A stretch of 64,000 nt of DNA from Oscillospiraceae bacterium (GCA_015066045.1 SVPD01000001.1:62001-126000), one strand, 5' to 3'. Shown: positions 43,836 to 53,394, counted from the stretch's first letter. Translations and numbers: made by a program. Notes: generated from the letters alone by a model not told the origin.

Positions 43836-45074
43836 ATGGAGAGAGTTATAATACATTCTGATATGAATTCCTGTTATGCATCCATTGAATGCAGTCTTAA
43901 TCCGGAGCTGAAGGGAAAGCCGGTGGCGGTAGGCGGAAGCGTGGAGGACAGACACGGAATAATTTTAGCTAAAACCGAACAGGCTAAAAAATGCGGTGTA
44001 AAAACGGGTGAACCGATTTATCAGGCGAAAAACAAATGTCCTGACCTTATAATCGTCAGACCTCATTTCGAAAGCTATCTGAAATATTTTTCCTTGGCTC
44101 ACGAAATATATGCCCGTTATACGGATAAAATAGAGCCGATGGGACTTGACGAGGCGTGGTGCGACCTTACGGGAAGCATTGCTCTTTTCGGTTCTGCCGA
44201 AGGTATAGCTGACGAAATAAGAGAAAGCTTTAAAAAAGAGCTGGGAATTACTGTTTCGGTGGGTATTTCTTATAATAAAATCTTCGCAAAGCTCGGAAGT
44301 GATATCGCCGCCAACGACTCCGTTTACAGAATCACGAGAGAGGATTACAAAGAAAAGGTTTGGCCTTTACCGGCGGGAGCTATGATGGGTGTAGGCAGAA
44401 GAACTGCGGTGAAGCTTGCCTCCTACGGAATAAGGACAATAGGTGATATAGCCTCCACGTCTCCCGAATGGCTTGTAAAGGTTTTCGGCGTAGCGGGCAG
44501 GGAAATGTGGATATTTGCCAACGGTACGGATACCTCGAGAGTGATGCCTGACGGCTACTGCCCACCCGTAAAAAGTATAGGTCACGGCATAACCTGTACG
44601 GCTGATCTGGTAAACACGGACGAGGTGTGGAAGGTTTTTCTTTCTCTCAGTCAGGATGTGTCGAAAAGGCTGCGTAGCGCTGCTTTGTCTGCTTCGGCGA
44701 TACAGATCGCCGTAAAGGATAACAGACTCGTTACTAGGCAGTTTCAGTGCGATTTGCCCTATCTTACCCAGTCGGCCACAGAGATAGCGGAGGCTGCGGT
44801 AAGGCTTTTTTCTGATAATTATAACTGGAATTACGATGTCAGAGCAGTGAGCGTACGTGCTATTAATCTTAAGGATGAAAATGCGCCGGAGCAGCTGAGC
44901 CTTTACACGGATTACAAAAAGCACGAAAAGCGGCAAAAAATCGATAAGACTGTTATGGAGCTGAGGCGAAGATTCGGTGATAATTCCGTTTTCAACTGCT
45001 GCCTTTTAACGGAAAATAAAATTCCGGGGCATAATAAGGATAAAATACCTCTGCCTAAAAAGATGTACAGATAA
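43836..45074 (+). CDS. dinB: Y-family DNA polymerase IV (DinB)
   Basis: 412-aa translesion polymerase. Catalytic acidic residues lie in HSDMNSCYASIE (residues 7-18) and GLDEAWCDLTG near 105. The helix-hairpin-helix region GVGRRTAVKLASYGIRTIGDIA near 185 and the little-finger domain follow. Tyr at the steric-gate position is normal for the family. Expression is predicted to be SOS-controlled (LexA box at 43806). The 45087 gene follows 12 nt later and is probably in the same transcript. Confidence 0.93.
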   Translation: MERVIIHSDMNSCYASIECSLNPELKGKPVAVGGSVEDRHGIILAKTEQAKKCGVKTGEPIYQAKNKCPDLIIVRPHFESYLKYFSLAHEIYARYTDKIEPMGLDEAWCDLTGSIALFGSAEGIADEIRESFKKELGITVSVGISYNKIFAKLGSDIAANDSVYRITREDYKEKVWPLPAGAMMGVGRRTAVKLASYGIRTIGDIASTSPEWLVKVFGVAGREMWIFANGTDTSRVMPDGYCPPVKSIGHGITCTADLVNTDEVWKVFLSLSQDVSKRLRSAALSASAIQIAVKDNRLVTRQFQCDLPYLTQSATEIAEAAVRLFSDNYNWNYDVRAVSVRAINLKDENAPEQLSLYTDYKKHEKRQKIDKTVMELRRRFGDNSVFNCCLLTENKIPGHNKDKIPLPKKMYR

Positions 45075-45086
45075 GAAGGGAATTTT

Positions 45087-45329
45087 ATGTATAGTAAAAA
45101 GATTTATGTAGATGTAGTCGCACACATAGACAGTGACGGCAGAGTTACGCCGCTTACTGTTATATGGGAAAACGGTAAACGGTTTGAAATAGACAGGGTT
45201 TACAGTGTGCAGAGAGCCTATGCTACCAAGGTCGGCGGCACAGGTATCAGGTATGAAATTTCCGTTTCGGGTAAAAGAACTTATCTTTTTGAGGATGAGG
45301 GCAAATGGTTTGTTGAGGCTAAAAGCTGA
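45087..45329 (+). CDS. small beta-rich partner of dinB (DUF6504-like)
   Basis: 80-aa protein predicted as all-beta (KIYVDVVAHIDSDGR, PLTVIWENGKRFEIDRV, YLFEDEGKWFVEA). Its pattern, a P-x-x-(V/F)-x-W strand followed by a W-x-x-E/R end, resembles DUF6504, which in actinobacteria sits beside translesion-polymerase genes. That parallel is from memory and needs a profile search. AGAAGG precedes the ATG. Being co-transcribed with dinB, it would be SOS-induced. Confidence 0.72.
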   Translation: MYSKKIYVDVVAHIDSDGRVTPLTVIWENGKRFEIDRVYSVQRAYATKVGGTGIRYEISVSGKRTYLFEDEGKWFVEAKS

Positions 45330-45371
45330 TAAGACTTGATTTTTTTGGAAAAATAGTGTAAATTATAACTG

Positions 45372-45400
45372 TTGTGTTAATTTATATAAAGTTATACAAT
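45372..45400 (+). promoter_or_regulatory. candidate promoter of the topoisomerase pair
   Basis: TTGTGT (45372-45377), 17-bp spacer, TACAAT (45395-45400). A second TATAAT at 45409-45414 lacks a good -35. Confidence 0.55.
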
Positions 45401-45447
45401 ATTTGGTGTATAATTCTTAGCTTCTGATGAAAGGATTAAGATAAATA

Positions 45448-47427
45448 ATGGCTAAAAAATCCGATTATTCAAACGACGATATTTTAATGCTGGAGGGTGC
45501 CGACAGGGTAAGAAAAAGACCTGCGGTTATCTTCGGCTCAAACGGTATTGCCGGCTGCGAGCATTCCATTTTTGAAATTCTCTCAAACTCCATAGATGAG
45601 GCCAGAGAAGGTCACGGTGATAAAATCATCGTGACGAAGTTTTCTGACGGCTCTGTGGAGGTGCAGGACTTCGGACGAGGTATCCCCGTCGGCTATAACG
45701 AAAAATATGACCGCTATAACTGGGAGCTCGTTTTCTGCGAGCTTTATGCCGGCGGTAAATACAAGACGAACTCGGGCGGCAGCTACGAATATTCTCTCGG
45801 TCTTAACGGTCTCGGTCTTTGCGCCACTCAGTTCGCCAGCGAATATATGGATGCGGAAATAAAAAGCGGCGGTGAAAGACACACTCTTCATTTCGAAAAG
45901 GGTAATAACATCGGCGGACTTGTCAGTGAGCCCTATGCTAAAAAGGATACGGGTACCCGCATAAAATGGAAGCCCGACACAGAGGTTTTCACGGACATAG
46001 ATGTTTCTCTGGAATATTTCCAGCAGGTGATGCAGAGACAGGCTATAGTAAACCCGAAGGTCAGATTCGAGCTTAAAAATCAGATCAAGGGTGGCTTTGA
46101 AACCTTCTCCTATTACTATGAAAACGGCATAAGCGATTATGTAAAGGAGATAGCAGGGGAGGATACTATTTCCTCTGTTCAGTTCTGGCAGGCTGACAGA
46201 CAGGGTAAGGACAGAGAGGATTTACCCGAATACAAGGTTAAGCTCAATGTGGCTCTTACCTTCTCAAACAAAAAGCAGCTTATTGAGTATTACCATAACT
46301 CCAGCTTCCTCGAGTTCGGCGGCTCGCCCGATAAGGCGGTAACCAATGCTCTCGTGGCACAGATAGACGCCTATCTTAAGCAGACGGGCAAATATTCAAA
46401 GAGCGACAGTAAGATTAAATTTCAGGATATAGCGGACTGTCTCATCCTCGTTTCCTCCTCCTTCTCTACGGAAACATCTTATCTGAATCAGACAAAGAAG
46501 GCTATCACCAATAAGTTTATTCAGGAGGCTATGACCGAGTTTCTCCGCCATCAGATGGAGGTTTACTTCATCGAAAATAAGATGGAGGCTGACAAGATAG
46601 CCGATCAGGTGCTCATAAATATGAGAAGCCGTGTAAAGGCTGAAGCAGCGAGAATAAACATAAAGAAAACTCTTGCCTCATCTAACGATATGGCAAACCG
46701 TGTGCAGAAATTCGTTGACTGCCGAAGCAAGGATATAGACAAAAGAGAGCTCTTTATAGTGGAGGGTGACTCTGCTCTCGGTGCCTGTAAGCAGGCCAGA
46801 GATTCGGAGTTTCAGGCTATTATTCCCGTAAGAGGTAAAATCCTTAACTGTCTGAAGTCTGAATATGATAAGATTTTCAAAAGTGAAATCATCACCGACC
46901 TTCTTAAGGTTTTGGGCTGCGGTGTCGAGGTGCATTCGAAGGCGATGAAAAATATGTCTACCTTCAGCCTGGATAATCTCCGCTGGAGTAAAATCATCAT
47001 CTGTACCGACGCCGACGTGGACGGCTATCAGATAAGAACACTTATTCTTACGATGATTTACCGTCTTGTCCCCACTCTCATTAAAGAAGGTAAGGTATTT
47101 ATCGCCGAATCGCCCCTTTATGAAATCACCTGCGGTAATGAAACCTGGTTTGCTTACACGGAAAAGGAAAAATCCGATGCCATCGAGGAAATCGGAAGCC
47201 GTAAGTACACCATTCAGCGCTCAAAAGGTCTCGGTGAAAACGATGCGGATATGATGAATCTTACGACAATGAATCCCGCAACGAGAAGACTTATCAAAAT
47301 TGATCCCACAGATGCGGCTCTTACCGCTGAAAAGTTTGACCTTCTTTTAGGTGATAACCTTACGGGAAGAAAAGACTATATTGCAAATTACGGACATCTT
47401 TACATCGATATGACAGATGTCAGCTGA
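45448..47427 (+). CDS. divergent type II topoisomerase subunit B (GyrB/ParE-like)
   Basis: 659-aa ATPase subunit of a type IIA topoisomerase. The GHKL ATP site has EILSNSIDEAREG near residue 45, QDFGRGIPVG near 72 and GLNGLGLCATQ near 115 (GyrB has GLHGVGAS at this place). The Toprim part has VEGDSALGACKQARD near 430 (canonical EGDSAGGSAKQGRD), then PVRGKILN and TDADVDG. All catalytic acids are kept, but conserved glycines differ. It is one of a pair with 47446 and probably not the main gyrase. It is likely a second topoisomerase IV-type enzyme; its decatenation role is inference. Confidence 0.88.
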   Translation: MAKKSDYSNDDILMLEGADRVRKRPAVIFGSNGIAGCEHSIFEILSNSIDEAREGHGDKIIVTKFSDGSVEVQDFGRGIPVGYNEKYDRYNWELVFCELYAGGKYKTNSGGSYEYSLGLNGLGLCATQFASEYMDAEIKSGGERHTLHFEKGNNIGGLVSEPYAKKDTGTRIKWKPDTEVFTDIDVSLEYFQQVMQRQAIVNPKVRFELKNQIKGGFETFSYYYENGISDYVKEIAGEDTISSVQFWQADRQGKDREDLPEYKVKLNVALTFSNKKQLIEYYHNSSFLEFGGSPDKAVTNALVAQIDAYLKQTGKYSKSDSKIKFQDIADCLILVSSSFSTETSYLNQTKKAITNKFIQEAMTEFLRHQMEVYFIENKMEADKIADQVLINMRSRVKAEAARINIKKTLASSNDMANRVQKFVDCRSKDIDKRELFIVEGDSALGACKQARDSEFQAIIPVRGKILNCLKSEYDKIFKSEIITDLLKVLGCGVEVHSKAMKNMSTFSLDNLRWSKIIICTDADVDGYQIRTLILTMIYRLVPTLIKEGKVFIAESPLYEITCGNETWFAYTEKEKSDAIEEIGSRKYTIQRSKGLGENDADMMNLTTMNPATRRLIKIDPTDAALTAEKFDLLLGDNLTGRKDYIANYGHLYIDMTDVS

Positions 47428-47445
47428 TTATAGCGAGGTAAAAAA

Positions 47446-49701
47446 ATGGCACGAAAAAAGATAACAAAAAAACAGGATGACGGTGATCTTCTCAAAAACA
47501 CTCACATAGCTAATGCGGGTGAAATGATAGAGCAGCATATCACCGACACGCTTGAAATAAACTATATGCCCTACGCTATGAGTGTTATTCTTTCCCGAGC
47601 GATTCCTGAAATCGACGGCTTTAAGCCTTCTCACAGAAAGCTTTTATACACCATGTATAAAATGGGGCTTCTCACAGGCGGCAGAACAAAGTCTGCAAAT
47701 ATCGTCGGTCAGACTATGAGACTTAATCCTCACGGTGATGCTGCTATTTACGAAACTATGGTACGTCTTTCGAGAGGTAACGAAGCGCTTCTTAATCCCT
47801 TCGTAGACTCTAAAGGCAACTTCGGTAAGGCGTATTCCCGTGATATGCATTATGCTGCTGCCCGTTACACAGAGGCGAAGCTCGACGGAATATGTAACGA
47901 GCTTTTCCGTGAAATAGATAAGGACACCATAGATTTCGTCGATAACTATGACAGTACCATGAAGGAGCCTACGCTTCTTCCCGTAACCTTCCCGTCGATT
48001 TTAGCCAATACCAATCTCGGTATTGCCGTAGGTATGGCCTCATCCATCTGCTCCTTTAACCTTAAGGAGCTCTGCGAAACTACTATAGAGCTTATTAAAA
48101 ATCTCGACCATAACTGCATCGAGACTATGCCTGCTCCCGATTTCGTCGGTGGCGGTACCATCGTTTATAGCCGTGACGAGATGGAAGAGATTTACCGTAC
48201 GGGACGTGGCGGCATAAAGGTGCGTGCGAAGTATGTCTATGACAAAGAGTTCAACTGCATCGACATCAAGGAAATTCCTCCCACGACCACCGCAGAGGCT
48301 ATCATCGATAAAATCATCGAAAGAGTAAAGGCGGGCTCAGTAAAGGAAATCACCGATGTCCGTGATGAAACAGACAAAAACGGCCTCAAGATTACCATCG
48401 ACCTTAAGCGCGGAACCGATGCCGACAAGCTTATGCAGAAGCTTTATAAGCTCACTCCCTTGGAGGACTCCTTCTCCTGTAACTTCAATGTGCTTGTTGA
48501 CGGCTATCCGAGAGTTATGGGCGTCAAGGATATACTTATCGAATGGATACGCTTCAGAGGCAGATGCGTCAGAAGAAGGGTTATGTTTGACCTTAATAAG
48601 GCTGAAGCAAGATTGCATCTTCTCAGAGGCCTGGAAAAAATTCTCCTTGATATTGACAAGGCTATCGCCATCATCAGAAAAACCGAGGAAGAGGCCGAGG
48701 TCGTTCCGAATCTTATGATAGGCTTCGGAATCGATGAAATTCAGGCTGAATATGTAGCGGAAATCAAGCTTCGTCACCTTAACAGAGAGTATATTCTTAA
48801 GCGATTAAAGGATATCGAAAATCTCGAAGGCACCATAAAGGAAATGAAGGAGATTCTTGACTCCAAGGCAAAAATCAAAAAAATCATTATCGGTGAGCTT
48901 ACCGATGTAATCAAAAAATACAGTCAGGAAAGAAAGACAGACCTTTATTATGTGACCGATGAGGACAGCACGGAATATGTGGAGGAAATACCCGACTATG
49001 CCGTAAATCTTTTCCTTACCAGAGGCGGGTACTTCAAAAAAATTACTCCGCTTTCACTTCGTATGGGCGGTGAGCACAAATTCAAAGAAAACGATGAAAT
49101 TTTCCAGAGCTTTGAAACCACTAATAATAACGATCTGCTCTTCTTCACCGATAAGTGTCAGGTTTATAAGGCTAAGGTTTCCGATTTCGCCGACTCGAAG
49201 GCAAGCGTTCTGGGTGAGTATATTCCCTCGAAACTTGAAATGGAAGAGGGCGAAAATGTAATCTATATGGTTATTACCAATGACTATAAAGGCTATATGA
49301 TGTTCTTTTTCGATAACGGTAAAGCCGCAAAGGTTACTCTTTCATCCTATGCCACCAAAACAAACAGAAAGAAGCTTATTAAAGCCTACAGTGATAAATC
49401 ATCGCTGGCTGCTCTTATGTATCTTTCCGAGGATAAGGAGATAGTCCTCGAAACCACGGGCGGCAGATGTCTTCTTATCGATACCTCTGTCATTTCACCC
49501 AAGGCTATGAAGGATACACAGGGTGTAGGCTGCATTACACTCAAAAAAAATCAGAAGCTTTCACTTGTGCGTGACTATGTGCAGGGAGAGTTTGTGAAGC
49601 CTTCGAGATATAAGGCTAAAAATCTTCCCTCGGCAGGTGCCGTTATCAGTAACGAGGATGTTATGAAAAAGAACAATATGACATTTGAGGGATTTGAATA
49701 A
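47446..49701 (+). CDS. divergent type II topoisomerase subunit A (GyrA/ParC-like)
   Basis: 751-aa DNA-breaking subunit. SVILSRAIPEIDGFKPSHRKLLY near residue 45 is the family start. NPHGDAAIYETMVRLS near 88 is the quinolone-resistance region, with Ala where gyrase usually has Ser. The catalytic Tyr is in AAARYTEAK near 145, but the preceding block is GNFGKAYSRDMHY rather than GNFGSIDGD. A C-terminal beta-propeller part (about 510-740) shows degenerate blades and no clear GyrA box, which suggests no negative supercoiling. It starts 18 nt after the B subunit. Confidence 0.88.
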   Translation: MARKKITKKQDDGDLLKNTHIANAGEMIEQHITDTLEINYMPYAMSVILSRAIPEIDGFKPSHRKLLYTMYKMGLLTGGRTKSANIVGQTMRLNPHGDAAIYETMVRLSRGNEALLNPFVDSKGNFGKAYSRDMHYAAARYTEAKLDGICNELFREIDKDTIDFVDNYDSTMKEPTLLPVTFPSILANTNLGIAVGMASSICSFNLKELCETTIELIKNLDHNCIETMPAPDFVGGGTIVYSRDEMEEIYRTGRGGIKVRAKYVYDKEFNCIDIKEIPPTTTAEAIIDKIIERVKAGSVKEITDVRDETDKNGLKITIDLKRGTDADKLMQKLYKLTPLEDSFSCNFNVLVDGYPRVMGVKDILIEWIRFRGRCVRRRVMFDLNKAEARLHLLRGLEKILLDIDKAIAIIRKTEEEAEVVPNLMIGFGIDEIQAEYVAEIKLRHLNREYILKRLKDIENLEGTIKEMKEILDSKAKIKKIIIGELTDVIKKYSQERKTDLYYVTDEDSTEYVEEIPDYAVNLFLTRGGYFKKITPLSLRMGGEHKFKENDEIFQSFETTNNNDLLFFTDKCQVYKAKVSDFADSKASVLGEYIPSKLEMEEGENVIYMVITNDYKGYMMFFFDNGKAAKVTLSSYATKTNRKKLIKAYSDKSSLAALMYLSEDKEIVLETTGGRCLLIDTSVISPKAMKDTQGVGCITLKKNQKLSLVRDYVQGEFVKPSRYKAKNLPSAGAVISNEDVMKKNNMTFEGFE

Positions 49702-49724
49702 TAAAAAGCTTAAAAGGGGCTTCC

Positions 49725-49862
49725 GCAGTAAGCGCAGGCCAAAAAGCAAAACAAAAACAGATGTGTTTAAGTTGCTTACGACTTATAAAACACATCTGTT
49801 TTAATTATTGTTATATGGTGTTGCATATAATAAATATTTGCTTTTTTGTCTGCGCTTACTGC
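49725..49862. repeat. palindromic element with 26-bp inverted repeats (MITE-like or long terminator)
   Basis: GCAGTAAGCGCAG (49725-49737) recurs inverted as CTGCGCTTACTGC (49850-49862). Next inward, AAAAAGCAAA (49741-49750) pairs with TTTGCTTTTT (49837-49846). Nested within is a 15-bp stem, AAAACAGATGTGTTT/AAACACATCTGTTTT (49754-49802), that can terminate transcription. No coding capacity is visible. It lies between converging operons. Confidence 0.7.
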
Positions 49863-49895
49863 AACAACACCTTGTTAACATCTCTTTTTCTTTGT

Positions 49896-51371
49896 TTATT
49901 TAAGCGTTATGTCTATTATGTCATAATCGCTGAGCCTCGTGTTATAGCCCGAAGCGTAGGATCCGTCATAGCCTGCCGAGAGACTCGTGTAGTAGTTTCC
50001 GTAATATTGCAGTCCGTCTTTGTTATAAACACACAGTCGGAAGCCGGATTTCTCGATGGGCGCAGTGAAGTTTGATTCATCGAAATCATTGGTCACATAA
50101 AGATTTTCTCCGTCCCATTCCGCATCTACTACGGAGTTTTCGTAAATCTCCGTACCGATATAGCTTGTGTAATCCCTTCCTTCGGCTTTTATCTCAGCAT
50201 ATACAGGGGAAGTGAATTCCTTTTTCAATAATCCGTTTTTATCTGCGGTGAAAAGAGTAAAATATGCGTCTGCGTGCTCGTGATAAAGATTTACGACCAC
50301 CAAATCCTTAGCGACATAATTTAAACCGGCAAACTGATTTTCGAAGATGGAGACATTAATTCTCTGCATAACCTCATAATTTTCCGCATCTAAAACTGTC
50401 AGAAAGCAGTCCTTGCCTTCATCGGTAATCATATATATCTGCTTTCCGCTTTCACTTAGTTTAAGATGACTGATTTCGTGTTCATTATCTACAGGGAAAA
50501 TATTTGCGAGCTTATCACCGTGAAAAATTACCTTGTCACCGTTTTCCGAGTAAGAATAGGGGAGACAGTATATTCCGTAGCCGCCGGGGATTTCATCGGT
50601 GTCGATGCTTTTCCCGTTATAGGTTTTATTGCTGAAATATATAAGGCATCTGTCGTCGGTAATTACGCTTTCTCCGTATAAACTGTATTCATCATAGATA
50701 GGGCTTTCAGCTGACGAAGCGACAGAAGAGGAGCCTGACTGAAAAATGTCTCCGCTTTCGTTTACCGTAGCACTGATGGTTACCAGATGATTTTTCAGTA
50801 CGGGTATTCTCAGAAAGTCCTGAATCTGAGCGGCAAGCTGCTCTTCGGCGGTATTATTATAGCCTAAAGAGGAGTGCAGCCTGTATTTGTCACCGAAGTC
50901 TATTTCTAATGTTATGGGATAATAGTCGATGTAGTCAGATACATTAACAACCTTTTTTACCTCTTCATAGGGGGTAGCATCTGCGACCAGCCCTTTGAAG
51001 GCTTCTGCTAAATAGCCGTAATATTCCACTGTGCCGTCAGTGCCGCCACTCACAGTAAAATCACAGGAATAGCCGTATAGCTCGAAGCGGTTTGTCTGTT
51101 TGAAGCTGCGCTGAAATCCCTGTCTGCAGATATCGAAACCGGCCTCTACTTTATTTGCTGCTATGTCATAGCTTATATCCCATAGCAGATGTGAGTAATA
51201 ATTCACTTTAAAATTTATGTCAGCTTTGTCTGCGTATTTTCTGTCACCGTGAATGTAGCTTTCAGTTATTACTACTTTTTCCTTTTCACTGTTTACCGTA
51301 GCGAAAACACAGATATAAAGAGACAGAAAGAGAATGAAAACCGACATAAAAAACGCTAAGGTTTTTCGCAT
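49896..51371 (-). CDS. membrane-anchored/secreted protein of the ABC operon, function unknown
   Basis: 491-aa protein with an N-terminal hydrophobic signal/anchor (residues 6-26, AFFMSVFILFLSLYICVFA). It has a long Tyr/Asp/Ser-rich extracellular part. The second half shows repeating beta segments (ISHLKLSESGKQIYMITDEG, LVVVNLYHEHADAYFTLFT, GENLYVTND), which suggest beta-propeller blades. It begins 3 nt after the ATPase gene and is the last gene of the GntR-ABC operon. It could be a sensor or substrate-binding accessory of the transporter. No family was recognised. Confidence 0.75.
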   Translation of the reverse strand: MRKTLAFFMSVFILFLSLYICVFATVNSEKEKVVITESYIHGDRKYADKADINFKVNYYSHLLWDISYDIAANKVEAGFDICRQGFQRSFKQTNRFELYGYSCDFTVSGGTDGTVEYYGYLAEAFKGLVADATPYEEVKKVVNVSDYIDYYPITLEIDFGDKYRLHSSLGYNNTAEEQLAAQIQDFLRIPVLKNHLVTISATVNESGDIFQSGSSSVASSAESPIYDEYSLYGESVITDDRCLIYFSNKTYNGKSIDTDEIPGGYGIYCLPYSYSENGDKVIFHGDKLANIFPVDNEHEISHLKLSESGKQIYMITDEGKDCFLTVLDAENYEVMQRINVSIFENQFAGLNYVAKDLVVVNLYHEHADAYFTLFTADKNGLLKKEFTSPVYAEIKAEGRDYTSYIGTEIYENSVVDAEWDGENLYVTNDFDESNFTAPIEKSGFRLCVYNKDGLQYYGNYYTSLSAGYDGSYASGYNTRLSDYDIIDITLK

Positions 51372-51373
51372 AC

Positions 51374-52108
51374 TTATTCCTCCTCACCGCTCAGCTTTTC
51401 TATTGCCTTGCTGACACGGTCACTGTGATAGTTGTATGTTGCTTTGATGTATTCTACGAGATTGCTTCCCTCATCCTGCAGCTCGATAGTGTTTTTGTCA
51501 CCGATAATCCTGCCTCTGTGAATGAGCACTGCTCTGCCGATGAAATCGGAAACCTCTTCGATAAGATGAGTGGAAAGAATGACGGTCTCATCGGGCTCGA
51601 GAATACCTGAAAGCACCTTATAGAAATCCTCACGGTTGAAAATATCGTTTCCCGCAAAGGGCTCATCCATAAGAATATAGTCTGCACCCTGAGACAGCGC
51701 CAGAATTACCTCGAACTGATTTTTCTGACCTGTGGAAAAATTTTTGGTTTTTTTGTTTTTATCGAGCTCGAAAAAGTCCATCAGAGCATCAAATCTTTTT
51801 TCCTTGAAGCTATCGAAGTGTGCTTTATAAAATTCCTTGTGGCCTTTAGCGTTCAGCTCGCAGAAAAATGAATGCTCACCGGTGGCAAAGGAGATGGCGG
51901 CGATATTTTTATTAGTTATCTTCTCTCCGTCCAGAGTAATTTCGCCACTGTATTTTATGAAGCCCAATATTGATTTCATAAGTGTGGTTTTACCTGCTCC
52001 GTTTTCACCGAAAAGGCCGACTATTTCACCTCTCGGAAAGGCTATGCTCACATCGTCGAGTGCGGCTTTTCCTGAGTATTTTTTAGTTAGATTTTTAATT
52101 TCAAGCAT
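51374..52108 (-). CDS. ABC transporter ATP-binding protein (YtrB-like)
   Basis: 244-aa ATPase. Walker A GLFGENGAGKTTLM near residue 35, signature KNFSTGQKNQFEV near 130 (a variant of LSGGQ), and Walker B ILMDEPFAGND near 155, followed by STHLIEEV. It pairs with the two permeases encoded upstream. The track start is a TTG; the ATG at 52108 behind GGAGG is used. Its 5' end overlaps the permease gene by 8 nt. Confidence 0.9.
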   Translation of the reverse strand: MLEIKNLTKKYSGKAALDDVSIAFPRGEIVGLFGENGAGKTTLMKSILGFIKYSGEITLDGEKITNKNIAAISFATGEHSFFCELNAKGHKEFYKAHFDSFKEKRFDALMDFFELDKNKKTKNFSTGQKNQFEVILALSQGADYILMDEPFAGNDIFNREDFYKVLSGILEPDETVILSTHLIEEVSDFIGRAVLIHRGRIIGDKNTIELQDEGSNLVEYIKATYNYHSDRVSKAIEKLSGEEE

Positions 52109-52625
52109 ATATTTTTCCTCCGTAAACAAGGTAATCCCAAAGCTTTTCCCACTGTGCAGGCAAAATCAAACCGTCGGGTGTTACCGTCATATAGTGTGCA
52201 TAAAAAAGCATAAGAAGTATGAATGATAAAAATATACAGGTTGTTATGGCTATAGCCGGTAAAGCTATGCACCTTACGTGCAGCTCGTATTTGTCGGGCA
52301 GCCTTTTCATCGTGTAAATACTTTTACTGTCTCTGTAGTGATAGCTGTAATTCATACCTATCATAGCCAGAAAGATAAAAATTGCTATCTTGAAAACATC
52401 AAATGTACCGTCAGCTATTATGCTGCAGAAATCAGGCATTGCGGCGCCCTCTAAAAGTATTTTTTTCCCGCCGTAGTCATGGAACAAATTATTGTAGGCG
52501 GTGTAGTAGGAAAGAAAATATAAAAGAGCGCGTACAACTGCTATGGAAATTACACTTGCTGAAATCCAGAGCTCTTTTTCGGGCTTGTAGCCGACAGGTA
52601 TGATTTTTCTGATTTTATCTGTCAT
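52101..52625 (-). CDS. ABC operon membrane protein, 174 aa
   Basis: Three clear hydrophobic helices (about residues 25-48, 82-102 and 125-150) with a basic N-terminus MTDKIRKIIPVGYKPEKE. It is too short for a standard six-helix permease. It overlaps both neighbours (ATPase gene and larger permease gene), so coupled translation is likely. It is probably one half of the transporter membrane part. The track start is replaced by the ATG at 52625 behind AAAGGAGG. Confidence 0.75.
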   Translation of the reverse strand: MTDKIRKIIPVGYKPEKELWISASVISIAVVRALLYFLSYYTAYNNLFHDYGGKKILLEGAAMPDFCSIIADGTFDVFKIAIFIFLAMIGMNYSYHYRDSKSIYTMKRLPDKYELHVRCIALPAIAITTCIFLSFILLMLFYAHYMTVTPDGLILPAQWEKLWDYLVYGGKIYA

Positions 52626-53394
52626 AGGCCTGTTCCTCCTTTGAAACACGGACTGTCAGCACACCGAGTATAAAGCAGCTCGCTCCGACTATGAAAACAT
52701 CTGAGCTGAAGCCGGAAGTCCATGCTGCGGTAAAATTCAGTAAAATCAAGGGAAGAAGGATAAACGCCTCCAGAAAGAGTCTTTTTCTTCTGACGAAGTA
52801 GGGGATAAAGGCAGTAGAAAAGCTCATACCCAGTATAGCGAAAAATGTGCTGATATATTTGAAATAATCCTCTAAGGGAAGCACTGAATGAATAAGATCG
52901 CTTCTGTAGTGAGCGAGAAATATTATCTGATTGCTCACCGAGCCTTCGAAAGCATACGGATGATTCTCTGCAAAGGACGAATATATGCAGCACAGTGCAA
53001 ACATTATCAGTGCTTCTGAAATGAAGAAAAGAGAATAAGCAAAAACTCCGTAAGTGCCTTTGACAAGCATAGCCTTCTTTTCCGTGATATTGAGCCGTCT
53101 GAGCGTATAGTCCTCACGTGAAGCATATTTGCATCCGTTCAGAGACAGTATCACGGTTACGAGAATAAAGCATATAGCGAAAACTATCGTGATGCTATAA
53201 TTATTCTGCAGGATTTTTTCTATACCCGACAGAAAGGTCTCATCGGTAAACCAAGAGGGAATCAGTATATCACCCGAATTAAGTATATGAATAAACAAAG
53301 TGGTCTGCACTGCGCTCATAAGTAATATTACTGACATAATTCTGACGAAAGTGCTTTTGATCTGAAGGTAAAACACAGATAAATAATTTTTCAT
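52615..53394 (-). CDS. ABC operon permease, 259 aa
   Basis: Six predicted transmembrane helices (about residues 17-38, 65-88, 112-140, 172-195, 205-222 and 228-250). This layout is like the permeases of YtrA-type ABC-2 operons. It starts 2 nt after the GntR gene behind GAGGAGG. The track start is moved from 53409 to the ATG at 53394. The substrate is unknown; related operons in Firmicutes respond to cell-wall antibiotics. Confidence 0.8.
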   Translation of the reverse strand: MKNYLSVFYLQIKSTFVRIMSVILLMSAVQTTLFIHILNSGDILIPSWFTDETFLSGIEKILQNNYSITIVFAICFILVTVILSLNGCKYASREDYTLRRLNITEKKAMLVKGTYGVFAYSLFFISEALIMFALCCIYSSFAENHPYAFEGSVSNQIIFLAHYRSDLIHSVLPLEDYFKYISTFFAILGMSFSTAFIPYFVRRKRLFLEAFILLPLILLNFTAAWTSGFSSDVFIVGASCFILGVLTVRVSKEEQAYDR

